From positions 20,272,700-20,336,699 of the forward strand of contig OZ037768.1 in NCBI GenBank assembly GCA_964035545.1: a stretch of DNA of 64,000 nucleotides. Reading direction: 5' to 3'. Each line of letters begins with the position of its first letter. Positions within the stretch are counted from its first letter, which is position 1. Made by a program: the position numbers and the translations under genes. The notes under the pieces are model-generated. The model did no database searches and was not told where the DNA came from. It saw only the letters and a list, made by a program, of their open reading frames with translations. This document shows, one piece after another, positions 35,701-44,772 of the stretch. The DNA is from Bugula neritina. Lineage: Eukaryota; Bryozoa; Gymnolaemata; Cheilostomatida; Bugulidae.

Positions 35701-38334
35701 AGCCTTTACAGCTTGATAGTACTCTACTGGACTCATCTTATTAACATAAGCAATGTCTTCCATAGACTCATCTGATGAAACGTATTCCAAAAAGTCATAA
35801 TGGATAGTTAGAAACTCTTGATATGTAGATTCAAGCTGAGATCGCAGGCATTCCACTTGTGTAGAGTTGCTACTAGAGATTGCTGATTCTATGAGATTAG
35901 TTAGCATTGTTACCTTAGACCTCAGAGTAGTACGTTGCTTCTTGAGATTAACTATGTCCTGTCGGTCCATGTCAGCCTCATCAATATTGGTACTGTATCG
36001 GTTTGTGTTTGTGTCTGGTTGCAAGATATGCTTTAACTACTAGCCAACTTGGCAACAGGTTTTCGAGTTTATTAACTGTCAAATCGTACCCTATAAAATG
36101 GGAAACATTAGAAATTGTATAAATAAGTAGTCACAATATAAATCAAAATTCAGAGGAACACTATGAATATTACAGAACCAAAAAAATTGACATGAACTAT
36201 TATAATTCTAATAAACTTACAATATTGATGCGTGGATAAAAATCTTAGCCATCACAATGCCGAAACCGATAGTTTATTCATACAAAGAGTGTAAATATGG
36301 CGGTTTGATCATGATACACTGACTCATGCAGTACAGTGAATGAACTAGCTCTGCCAGCTAATAGTAGCTTTGGTGAAAGCTTTTGAAGCTTGAAAGCTTT
36401 AATGATTGGCTGCCTGCCAATACTTCTGGGTGGCATACCAATACAATGACCAATACGTGTTGTTTTGTGGGATATATCTAATAGTCTGAGTAGTGAGTTT
36501 TATAGCTGGGATATATCTATTAGTTTGGGTTTTATAGGTGATGCGCCCTAAAATAATGCAAGAATGTATCATAATTTTACATGCTAATTTTAGTTACTGG
36601 TTATTTTCCCTGCAGATTCACAGTTCTCTCGGAGAGGATGTTGGGTTCTGATGATGTCATAGCAGGATATAGAATGGAGTTGAGACAACTCCAGTCGTAT
36701 GAACTGACGCACTTTCATGTCTACATGGAGCAGAGTGCTACTGTGTGTACTTCACCATCACTTATATAAATATATGTTGTAGTAATAGTAATATATGTTT
36801 ATATTATAGTGATGACTTCTAACCTTTCTGGTTATAATTTACAGCTGACAACAGACGAAGTGGCTGGAGAGGACAATGGGAAGATTCAGCTTTCTATTCA
36901 GTATGACTCGGCGTCCACTCTGCTGTATATAAAGGTGGTACGATGTGCTGCCCTTCATATACCTGGCATAGGCAGAGTTGCTGACCCTTATGTTAAACTG
37001 TACGTCTCATTGGTTATATAACTACTGTGTTAGAGCTCATTGGTTAGATAACTACTGTATTAGAGCTCATTGGTTACATAACTACTGTGTTAGAGCTCAT
37101 TGGTTAGATAACTACTGTATTAGAGCTCATTGGTTACATAACTACTGTGTTAGAGCTCATTGGTTAAATAACTGCTGTGTTAGAGCTCATTGGTTACATA
37201 ACTGCTGTGTTAGAGCTCATTGGTTATATAACTACTGTGTTAGAGCTCATTGGTTAGATAACTACTGTGTTAGAGCTCATTGGTTACATAACTGATGTGT
37301 TAGAGCTCATTGGTTACATAACTGATGTGTTAGAGCTCATTGGTTACATAACTGTTGTGTTAGAGTTCATTGCTTTTTACTGAACTTTATCCTGTTAATA
37401 GAATTGAGAACAAACACAAATTTAACAGTCAAATTGTAAGCAGATGTCTTTTCCAAAATCTCATTTCAAAAATGTTTCTTTAAGCTGTGCAATTATTTAT
37501 TTTCATTTGTATGATTTTCACCTCTCATGACACAATTTTAAACTTCAAATGCTCCTAAATCTTATCAAATATCTTAAAGCCTGAGATAGAAATTTAGAGT
37601 TGCTAAGAGTTGCTTTTGTACTAATTGACTTTTTTCCTTCATCAGGTAGTTTCATGCATAGATAACTTGTATACTGTTCAGAAAAATTGCTAGTAAGGAA
37701 AATCTGTTCCAAACTTACATCATTGAGAAAGACTTTCAACAGTTTCAGATGTTTTGATTATCAACCATCTTTTTATTTACTTTTCAGATATCTGTTACCA
37801 GACAGTTCCAAGTCTAGCAAAAAGAAAACGCTTGTTAAGAAAAACACATTGAATCCTGAATTTCACGAAGAGTTTGTCTATAAAGTACCTCTAGACACTT
37901 TACTCAGCATGTCTCTGGAAATATCAGTCTGGGACCACAACATGACCCGGAATGCTTTCCTCGGTGGGTTCACTGGTTATTGCACATGTGCATATATAAA
38001 TACACACTTTTAATTAGCTGCTATTAGAAATACAAGTGCTTGCCCCAAAGATAATCATAAATCTCATTAAAAATATTTTAAAAACTTTAATACTTCTAAG
38101 ATAAAATATTTTGAACAAACATTAAGTTATTAGTTTGCCTTTTTGTCGTTGGATTAGGTGTCAAGCTCAATTTTTCACTCTACCCATATGGTAATATGAT
38201 ATTTTACAGGTGGTGTATATCTCTCAAGTTCTTCAACAGTGGCTTCAGAGAAAATGCAATGGAATCTTATATCTGAGCAGCCCAATAAGTGGCACAACTC
38301 CTGGCATTGTCTCAGAGACATTCTAAACAAGTAG
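23754..38334 (+). CDS. RPH3A: Rabphilin (Rab3/Rab27 effector), 656 aa, complete
   Basis: Synaptic and secretory vesicle Rab effector. Exons: 23754-23860, 25663-25818, 26173-26305, 26708-26794, 27220-27430, 27902-28000, 28792-28935, 29215-29406, 29806-29885, 30592-30660, 30849-30958, 36616-36742, 36845-36999, 37788-37963, 38210-38334 (stop TAG); 1971 bases, all phases fit. Residues 20-175 form the Rab-binding domain: DRWVIPNDRQLSLRARLGTG, an acidic helix with MENQEQQRIR, a FYVE-related zinc finger with four Cys-x2-Cys pairs (CYVC, CHNC, CLNC, CNLC), then REL-WKKSSAWYF, matching the Rab-contacting SGAWFF motif. Residues 180-376 are Ser/Asp-rich linker. C2A is about 378-505 and C2B about 515-656 with WHNSWHCLRDI at the end. 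The MTDF start is chosen because only this frame joins the next exon. Both C2 domains lack several calcium-ligand aspartates (see findings). Intron 11 carries the BEL/Pao insertion. A poly(A) signal AATAAA is at 38714-38719. Slp-family proteins are the alternative, but the WVIPNDRQL N-terminus favours rabphilin. Confidence 0.93.
24604..24817 (-). repeat. tRNA-derived SINE, copy D, with target duplication
   Basis: Same family, antisense in rabphilin intron 1. The flanks CAATTTGGGGACAGTT (24588-24603) and CAATTTGGGAGACAGTT (24818-24834) are a target duplication with one indel. Confidence 0.9.
28120..28380 (+). repeat. 14-bp minisatellite in a rabphilin intron
   Basis: About 18 copies of GTGTGGTATAGGTA, with GGTATT and AAGTAG variants. 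The reverse strand reads as an open Tyr/Thr/His frame, which is a repeat artefact. Confidence 0.9.
29549..29722 (+). repeat. CA-rich microsatellite in rabphilin intron 8
   Basis: Interrupted (CA)n with CACGCACACAAACACG units. It opens His/Thr frames with no coding support. Confidence 0.9.
29723..29835 (+). repeat. Three tandem copies of a splice-acceptor segment
   Basis: TGTAGCTCCTTGTAGCTGCC, TGTAGCTCCCTACGAAGGCC and TGCAGCTCCCTACGGCAGCC follow one another about 40 bases apart. The last is the real acceptor and start of the rabphilin exon at 29806 that opens C2A. The upstream copies keep an AG and a damaged copy of the exon start. Confidence 0.75.
31032..31483 (-). repeat. 3' LTR of the BEL/Pao element
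   Basis: 452 bp, plus-strand ends TGTATCGG...CAATACA. It contains ATAAAATGGG and AATAAAC-type signals and matches the 35994-36445 copy with no difference that I can see. Confidence 0.93.
31714..35970 (-). CDS. BEL/Pao Gag-protease polyprotein lacking reverse transcriptase, about 1418 aa
   Basis: One open frame from the ATG at 35970, 24 bases inside the 5' LTR, to the TGA-type stop before 31714. In order: helical N-terminus; BEL-type Gag core (FNGTRYHWLEFRSVW ... LKKFLTGEAL); Cys/His knuckles (CVRCLSTHEPKCC, CPVCDKTTHH); aspartic protease with FFDGGSNASFI in place of the usual D-[ST]-G-S and a second hallmark DLLIGNDLLG. The frame then jumps through a Ser/Thr-rich stretch to a remnant of the RNase H region (WVSGKENTADWLTRG) and the integrase zinc-binding part (HRGRDATLARF, CQMCRLKQ). 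The integrase core stops just after its first acidic residue (DLFGPYI), and a C-terminal integrase scrap follows. The whole reverse transcriptase palm with the YxDD box is missing, without breaking the frame. Confidence 0.9.
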   Translation of the reverse strand: MDRQDIVNLKKQRTTLRSKVTMLTNLIESAISSSNSTQVECLRSQLESTYQEFLTIHYDFLEYVSSDESMEDIAYVNKMSPVEYYQAVKASYDKAISDCNTWHSKFYKIKHSLILAIKKANGLVADCTDNTLITEHHKKCVALSESLADTIGFSDLLLKLDEVILSLDYCMSKFTLMSRAQSQSMNFEHRESDSFVVRSGLAESGVGGGSPSDGASHAPTMVASSRLFPPRSQPSTHEATLAPNPGITASGSDRQVLREDHTSGEALASNPGVIASTNVRDVRSSTFSVRDLHGSPDRAAHSESFIRGATSSVVDAYDSYPNGTSQISYDSRLTGGNNFNSSIHKTHSQPKPFNGTRYHWLEFRSVWLRYATMFYDDVDRACELKKFLTGEALEMVQPIFATQPQAYERMMCRLEEVYNDPSMSVQAVFNNLQELKPVREGNARELVKMANAVESSYSQLGEVGLLQTVTLPQVDTLANLLPTSIRRDWDRHFHILTHEERIKPFPHLMRFLEQERQIALRRIETVNPQSSSMHKQKVKGFHTESSGPKSSSNRPTNNSKIIDSKNYCFIHRSERHCLVECRNFLALSVDERYKLIKTNSLCVRCLSTHEPKCCPNFRTPCPVCDKTTHHVLLCIKSAETNTHTNCNTNKNKVKADQIKHKSNENSEASAVSTTVRVSPNHGAHNHPGNATVFAIQQAQVVGTSHTAIIFFDGGSNASFISERAAKAWGARQIDKVNLEMNTLGEHEVSETSTIYEVKLQTPKGRTFAILAYSLRKLTGAINRPLDANILGSLFPKIDTSKLLKKTGPIDLLIGNDLLGLHPKHQVDQAGPHLYVYSGPFGLCVQGSHPALSNFSTLPSSSFHVQATMMHEKLEEVEFSQRIHNDTLNSCDLDLSTVSSPAYSVNSPDASPSQFTKSFSRPQTIIDCGESHTIATECCTIELADDSDPLQSPGDPVTESAEQIGSGQLNKSLEINDSTTMSIEIKRKYEFTSSTSITQSTPVLDNERAGSKVAAKGVNKATAKCRIAPMKQQLKIPQLELNAAVLSKRGRRVIETEMRHEFEKVYQLIDSETVLKMLQKKSTRFHVYEGVRVGEIQGATNGDMSGWHWVSGKENTADWLTRGKPVNDIGPASEWWRGPNFLYLPEDQWDIKSPSDSNELVFGEKKLVYTVTASTEVQSFIKYENFSSLKSLTWTIARVRNVFKYKSFKGIQPDLVTVTDLRQTKLYLLKQVQRTIDSELNKIKGKYTRLHPIKTESGVWIVGSRLLRHNPMTAIKTHTQSILPTTHYFTYLAMRQAHTDSYHRGRDATLARFREEFWTMQGSKVARGIVTSCQMCRLKQPRFTDQLMGSLPTERLTIGPPFNNVMIDLFGPYIVRGEKQIYGRPNYKVAGKLRDYVGCKDTIITRSVHKLALLTEVNP
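35994..36445 (-). repeat. 5' LTR of the BEL/Pao element
   Basis: Promoter-side LTR for the minus-strand element, 452 bp, same as the copy at 31032-31483. The target duplication ATGAC follows at 36446. Confidence 0.93.
37003..37372 (+). repeat. 30-bp tandem repeat starting at a splice donor
   Basis: About 12 copies of GAGCTCATTGGTTACATAAC plus CTGTGTTA-type ends begin three bases into the intron after the rabphilin exon ending at 36999. The unit is a multiple of three, so a Trp/Ala/His frame stays open but is intronic. Confidence 0.9.
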
Positions 38335-41026
38335 TTCTATGTGATATGATTCCCTCATCCTGTGTATGTAAAACAGATGTAAATCACCTTTAAACTTCGC
38401 TTTTTCTAATTGCTTTATTTATTGTGTGTTCAGATAATGTAGATATATTTATTAGAAATTTTCTCTTTCTGGTCAATTTTTCTAGTCACCATCTCTACTT
38501 TGCCCAATGATTATTTAATATCTTATGGGGGCAGTTTCAACTGTGTTTCACTTTGACTTCCAATTTTATACAACTTTTCGATGCAGTGTTTTCACAGGTT
38601 AGTTTTTTGTAAACATGTATATTTACCTAAATTTGGAAAATTGGACATGTTTTCTATATATATATTTTTTTTTCTGCCTGATTTTTCTATGATTTTTTTT
38701 TAGAAATAATACCAATAAAGTCTGTAAGAATTTGTTTTTGTACAAATAGACCTTAGCTGATTGTATTAAAGCTGTAGCTTCATTACAGGGCCAACCCACT
38801 CTGCAGACATACAAGGATATGCTTTGTAGCTGTTAATACTTTATATTTATACTTTATATTATTATGCAATATATTTTATATTTCAATTTTAAAAGTGTCT
38901 ACTTAACTATAATTCTCAAGATAGATTAGAGCTCTTAGATAGTATGTTTCCTTATTACAATTTGGTATATTAATACTTTGTATGTATATGAGTTATACGC
39001 CATGCTCTTGTTCAATGACGTCATAATATTATGTACCTTTGTTTATCACTACACACAGACTAGCATGAAGCCTGTTATAATGACATGTGCTTTTGTTTAT
39101 TAAAATAATTGCAGAAAGAGTGAAACTTGAGATTTCAGCATTCAATGGAAACACATGTTAATAGACTTTATTGATAAAATATTTTTATATTTGTTTCCCC
39201 CCCCCCCCATTAATCTAGCCCTCTATTAACCCAATGACACCAGTTACTGCACTAAAGTTACATATTGCAGAGTCCATAATCAAATTATATTTTGTGCTTA
39301 AAACGTTTCCTCAAGGAATTCTCATAAAACATAATATTGCATAGCAGATATTTTTCATTGCATCTCAAAAAGTAGCTTCAAAATGGTTATCTTTCTGTAG
39401 CAGACTGAAACCATGAGAAAATACATGAGTTTTACTCTTTAAGCTCATCTAATTTCAGTTATATTAAACACATCCACCTTCATCCATTACTGTATGTTAT
39501 TGCCTCTTTGGTTTGCTTCAATTCCAGCATTCATTGTGGTAAGAAGAAATTAAGTCATGTACTTCATAATACTTGTAATGTATCCAACACTTTTACACAG
39601 CTATTTACTTTGTATTGGCAAAAATTATTCAATTATTATTAAAACTTGGTTCCACTCTACAGCTTCTTTTTCATTTAGAATAAATCTTCTTTTGATAAAA
39701 ATCCTTCATAATAGTAAAATAAATGTCTAAGCTAGGCTATAGTAAATGGTACTCCATTTGACTAGCGTTCCCAATGGTATTCCTAACAGCTTATTCCACA
39801 TTATTTGTAAGCTAACCCAGATCATTGAATTTTCAGCTATTGAAAATAATATAGCTAATATCTGTGAAACATTTAAATCATTTTAATATCTTCAAGTAGC
39901 AGCTTTTAGGACTTATATGATAGGTTAATCCCCTCATAAACATCTATAATTCAGTCTAAATTACAATTCTATTCAACATAATACAATATATAAGCTTCTG
40001 CTGTTACTATTACATTGAATAACCAAATATCTTAAGCCTTCACTACACCAGTATGAAACAAAGACCGTTTGCATGTCTTGGAGAATATTACATCACTATG
40101 GAATGCATTAACTTGAATTAGTTAGTATAAACTGTGAGGGCGTACAAGTGCATGTCTCTGTAATTAGGTTTATTTACAAAAGCTTACCAGTTTGTACCAG
40201 TTAGAGCTGCTTTACCCTTGACCCAAATATTTAGGATTTCAAGTGAGATTTGAACTCAAAACTATAAGCACTGTGTTATGATAATATAAGGATTGTATGA
40301 GTCATCTTTGCAAATATAGTGGAATTATTCAAGTACATATTATAATATGAGAAATTTAGTGCATTAGGAATCTTACACTTACTAATGAGGGGTTAAGGTC
40401 AGGCTTCTGAGGTATGTGCAGTAATGGAGAAAAGCCTGTGTTCTAGGTTAGAAATGTACCATAAGAAGTTATGTTCTCACAAGAATTTCAACCAAGAATT
40501 ATAAACACATTTTAACAACTTAGGTCTTAGGCTATCCAAATTTCTCCACTACTGCTCCTAAATGACTTTTCATGATATTGTTTTATATTTTATAATGATT
40601 AGGACTTTTTTTCTGACCAAATTTATTTAAATTATGCCAAAGCATTAAATTTTCAAATACTTATTTTCTATGATATTGAAATGCCTATTTTATGTTGTCA
40701 ATGCATGTTTATCAGAAATTTCTATTCACCATCAAGCAGCTTCTTGTATTCTAAAGTTTTCCAACAGCTCAAAATGCTTTAATAATTGTAACAAAAATAC
40801 TGCTCCAATCTCACAGCACAAGAAATTATATTTATTGTATTCACAATGCATAACGTAAACAAATTGAAACCATAACAAAATGTATGAGTTTTGCTGTTTA
40901 AACACATTTTCCACAATCATTTGTAATAAAATTACACCAATAAGACACTCTCAGAAACATCAAAATATCAAAAGATTAAAAATTTATTTACTGAAAATGT
41001 TATGTGAATATATTCACTAGGATTCT
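38335..41026. other. Intergenic DNA between rabphilin and the secreted-protein gene
   Basis: The two genes converge here. The left part is the rabphilin 3' UTR (AATAAA 38714-38719); a C-run of about 10 bases is at 39199-39208. On the minus strand an AATAAA (plus 40983-40988) lies 39 bases past the stop of the next gene. No coding exon seen. Confidence 0.65.
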
Positions 41027-43534
41027 TTAGATGCATTCATACAACTGGTAAGTGGGGGGTGTGTCATGCCCGCATATTTTGTGAAGGCATTGTATTTCCT
41101 CATACAGACGGGCTATGTAGCTGTCATAGATGTAGGATGGGGAAACTGGATAACTCTGTAAAACAAGACACACTTTGAATAATGCTTGTCTAAATTACAC
41201 ATTGTTGTATGGTACAATTTAGCACAATTTTCTAAAACACTTTAGGTTTCAAAAGCATTTTCTTTAGATTTCATTTTTTTACTAACGAAAGTATTTGCTA
41301 TTAACTTACAAAGGGTCTGAGATGGCAGTCTTGGGCACTCCCACTCTCGATCATGTTGGTGATGTTCCGCAGATATCCATCAAGTGAATCCATCTCAGAA
41401 AGGTGGAGTTGCAAGTTGCAGCGGTACATGTTGAAACGTCTCGCCATGGTTCTCATATTACTCTAAATAATTATTTTGTTCTTAGAAAACACAATAGATA
41501 AGAAATAAGTAGTTATCTCACAGCTAAACTTTTTGACTATTTAAATGATTCTAATAGCAACTAGCGAGCTGTTAGTTTAACCTAAAAAGGAATTAATGCT
41601 CCTAAAACCAGTTATTTGAATTACGTTCATTTTCAAATTTGTACTCTATAAACAACATATAGGTATATCTTGTGTCATTTCACTTGCTGATCTGCTACCT
41701 TTGTTGAAAATCAGAGTAATATTTTTTAATATTTATATCTACTGAGCATAAATATTACCAAATATTTAATCCAATATTATAAAATAATAACATGTGAATA
41801 AGCTCAAAGCACACTTTTAAAAAGCCTTTTCTATCAGGAGTTCTCACACGAATAGTGACTATAAACTTGAATGAGTTTATTGACATGTGGTGTAACAATT
41901 TATAGCCACATATCACTTACATTGACAAAAAAGCAGTTCAAAGGCTCATCATAAGGGACTGGCTTGTAAGTTTTAATATCCGTGACACATAAATTTCTTT
42001 TCTCCTGAAATTACAAGCAAATGGAATAATAAAAGTTAATGGTGGATTTAATAAGTAATTCGTTGGTATTTCAAGTATGATAGCAAAAATTTCAGGATAA
42101 GTTCTACTAGTAGTGTATAGAGACAAGTTTAATTACTAGTAGTAGAGGTAAGTTTTACTAGTAGTAGAGGTAAGTTTTACTAGTAGTAGAGGTAAGTTTT
42201 ACTAGTAGTAGAGGTAAGTTTTGCTATAGTACAGGTAAGTTTTATTAGTAGTAGAGGTAAGTTTTGCTATAGTACAGATAAGTTTTATTAGTAGTAGAGG
42301 TAAGTTTTGCTATAGTAGCAATAAAAGGGTTATACTTACAAAAACTTGCTTCATTTGCGTCAACATAGCATTAGCCAAACCAAGCTGCTCATGGTGTGAG
42401 GGAGTGGAACAAAATGGAATAACACTACTCTCATAAGTTGTATTCCTACAAGAACAAAAGTTCATAAAATGTGTAATAACAGATATAGTTTTAAATTATA
42501 AGTGCGTATAATTAGATATGATGATAGGCCTATAGACTAGGTCATTCTACAAAGTATTATTATAGACAATAGAGATATTTAGGAGAATATGGCGCAATGA
42601 CTAATTAATTCTTTTTACCTTTTATCGCTTTTCTCAGACTCAATACTTTGATAAATGTCTTCAATTTCCTCCATTATTTCCATTTTGTCAATACTTTCAT
42701 TGCTTTTCTCCATCTTTTCACTTTTCTCAGACTCACTAATTTGATAAATGTCTTCAATTTCCTCCACTACCTCTATTTTGTCAATACTTTCATTGCTTTT
42801 CTCAATTTTTTCACTTTTCTCAGACTCACTAATTTGATAAATGTCTTCAATTTCCTCCACTACCTCTATTTTGTCAATACTTTCATTGCTTTTCTCAATT
42901 TTTTCACTTTTCTCAGACTCACTAATTTGATAAATGTCTTCAATTTCCTCCACTACCTCCATTTTGTCAATACTTTCATTGCTTTTCTCAATCTTTTCAT
43001 TTTTCTCAGTACTTCCAATGCCTTCATCACTTTTTTGCATCTTTTCACTTTTCTCAAGACTTCCAATGCCTTTATCACCTTTCTTCATCGTTTCACTTTT
43101 CTCAATACTTCCAATGCCTTCATCATCTTTCTCCATCTTTTCACTTTTCTCAAGACTTCCAATGCCTTCATCATCTTTCTCCATCTTTTCACTTTTCTCA
43201 ATACTTCCAACTTTATCTATTTTCTCATTTATCTCAATTGTCTTGATTTTAAGCAGTTTCTCATTTGTTCCAATCTTCTCATTCTTATCCATACTCCCAA
43301 GACTTGCTGACTTCAGTTGTTGAGGCATTAAAACCAAAAGAGCGCAGCAAATAACAAAAAAAGTAAGTATGTTATCTAAAAATAAAAGCAAATTAAAATT
43401 AATATTCAAATTTTATTTCTTCTGCCACTTTTCTCTATTTACAGTTATTGCTAAGTCATTCTGTATGATATGAACAAGTTATCTACAAGATAGTTTGAAG
43501 TAAGTAGTTACTATACATTATAATACTCACTCAT
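41027..43534 (-). CDS. Unrecognised secreted 8-cysteine protein with Glu/Lys repeats, 410 aa
   Basis: Six exons, minus strand: 43531-43534 (just ATG plus one base), 42619-43375, 42340-42445, 41921-42004, 41310-41462, 41027-41155 (stop TAA). All donors and acceptors are GT-AG and all phases fit; the tiny first exon supplies the only Met that gives a signal peptide, MNNILTFFVICCALLVLMP. Residues about 30-253 are charged repeats: 16-residue units such as SLEKSEKMEKDDEGIG, then four 31-residue units containing KIEKSNESIDK and EEIEDIYQISESE, predicted helical or disordered. Residues 254-410 form a compact domain with eight Cys (in FCS, LCV, NCF, RCN, DCH, QCL, ICG, ECI), two N-glycosylation sequons (NTT, NIT) and amphipathic stretches (LGLANAMLTQMKQVF, MARRFNMYRCNLQLHLSEM, YIARLYEEIQCLHKICG), suggesting a disulfide-bonded helical bundle. 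Each C-terminal exon carries about one helix. I do not recognise the family; a helical cytokine- or growth-factor-like fold is possible but unproven. Confidence 0.82.
41815..41882 (+). repeat. SINE tail fragment, copy F
   Basis: CCTTTTCTATCAGGAGTTCT followed by GACTATAAACTTGAATGAGT matches the 3' end of the tRNA-derived SINE, without the head. It is in an intron of the secreted-protein gene. Confidence 0.65.
42120..42318. repeat. 22-bp tandem repeat in an intron
   Basis: About eight copies of TAGTAGTAGAGGTAAGTTTTAC and variants, in the intron between the exons at 42340 and 41921. The GGTAAGT in each unit is on the strand opposite to the gene. Confidence 0.85.
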
Positions 43535-44772
43535 GTTGACACCTAATTCTGTACAACTTTAACCTTCAAGAAGTTTCATAAAACTGAAAATGGCTTACAG
43601 TAAACTTATATTTAAACTTAGTTTGCATTAACAAAGCAGTTACATAACAATAGCAAAAGCTTAGTTCATTCCTTGTTTAAAACCCACTCAATGACAAATA
43701 CAGCCTCTAAACTATTTGGGTTTAGAAATCATTATTTGTTTGTGATTATACAGTACTTTGAGAAAGTATTAATCTGCTTAATAACTTATATGTCAACAGC
43801 TGGGGAGGGGGGACTTACAGTTTATAGTATTTTATGGTGTGTCTAATAAACACAGTATTTATAAACACAGTATATTTATAAAATATTAAATGACTGTATA
43901 TAACTTTGCACAGCCCAAACAATAGTATCTACATTATTGTGGCTCTAGCTATCAATTAGCATTTGCACACAGTTTGGTGAAATTGTAGTTTTATATAAAA
44001 ATTCTAAATATTATTTTTTCTTTTTTCAAAGCACTAAAATAATAAAAAAAATTCAACTTCATAGCACATATTTAACAAAAATATCAAATTAAACAATATT
44101 ATGTAGTCTTGTTTAATTTGCTATAATGATTAAATTTGCTTATTTACTGATTTCCTAACTATATAATTATTATGTGGCTGCCACACTAAAAAGAGGCAAC
44201 CAAAATTACTTTATCAGGGAGATTATAATGTTTAAGCAGCTTATATTTGCTGTATACCTGCATGCAGCTATTCTCAGCTGGTATGTTATTCAATAACCCC
44301 AGTTACAAGAGGAATTACGAGTCTCTATTTGAATAACTCAATCCTCAAAACTATTTGCTTCTGGTCAGGACATAGGGCGGTCAACATCTGTTTAATTTTT
44401 GTGGTCGCCCAGTCTATATTCATTTTTTATTCCAAGTTTTATTGCATTTATTGCCATACTTGATCTACTAAACTGGATCCCAGTGTACAGTTAAGATTAA
44501 GATAAGAAATTCAACAATCAAGAATGCTTCCCTGTACACTTGCTTATCACTGTCACATGATTTTAAGTAGGTAGGTACCATTAGCCCAGTGTAAACAATA
44601 TAGTAGGGAGACTGCTTAAAGTATTAGTGTTTGTTTACCAGTTTAGCTGCTTATTACTTAGTTTGTGTCACCAATATATGGAAGCTATTTGCCATGCATC
44701 CTTAATTTGAGATTTTCTAGGAGAGAGTTTCACTCAACTACAGTTTTGAGGACGACATATTGCTTGCTGACC
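43535..44772. promoter_or_regulatory. Shared divergent 5' region (about 1.2 kb)
   Basis: The secreted-protein gene starts at 43534 leftwards and the ankyrin-caspase gene at 44773 rightwards, so this interval must hold both promoters and 5' UTRs. It is very AT-rich with no striking motif. Near its right end, ATG at 44679 opens a short upstream frame of about nine codons, and an acceptor-like ATTTTCTAG near 44720 could join a 5' non-coding exon. Confidence 0.45.

Larger units (their letters stand above)
31027..36450 (-). mobile_element. BEL/Pao LTR retrotransposon, recent, internally deleted
   Basis: The two direct LTRs (31032-31483 and 35994-36445), 452 bp each, look identical by eye and have TG...CA ends. 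The perfect 5-bp target duplication ATGAC is at 31027-31031 and 36446-36450. The element is transcribed leftwards, antisense to rabphilin, inside intron 11. Identity to the BEL/Pao class comes from the encoded Gag, zinc knuckles, protease and partial RNase H/integrase. No primer-binding site starting TGG follows the 5' LTR (right-hand LTR, reading GTACCAATATTGATG) and no clear purine tract precedes the 3' LTR. Together with the lost reverse transcriptase this marks a non-autonomous copy mobilised by another element. Confidence 0.95.

Noticed and set aside
42648-43323. Plus-strand Phe/Ile/Ser-rich frames opposite the secreted-protein gene
   Set aside because: Complement of the EK-repeat coding sequence; hydrophobic content follows from the sense strand codons.
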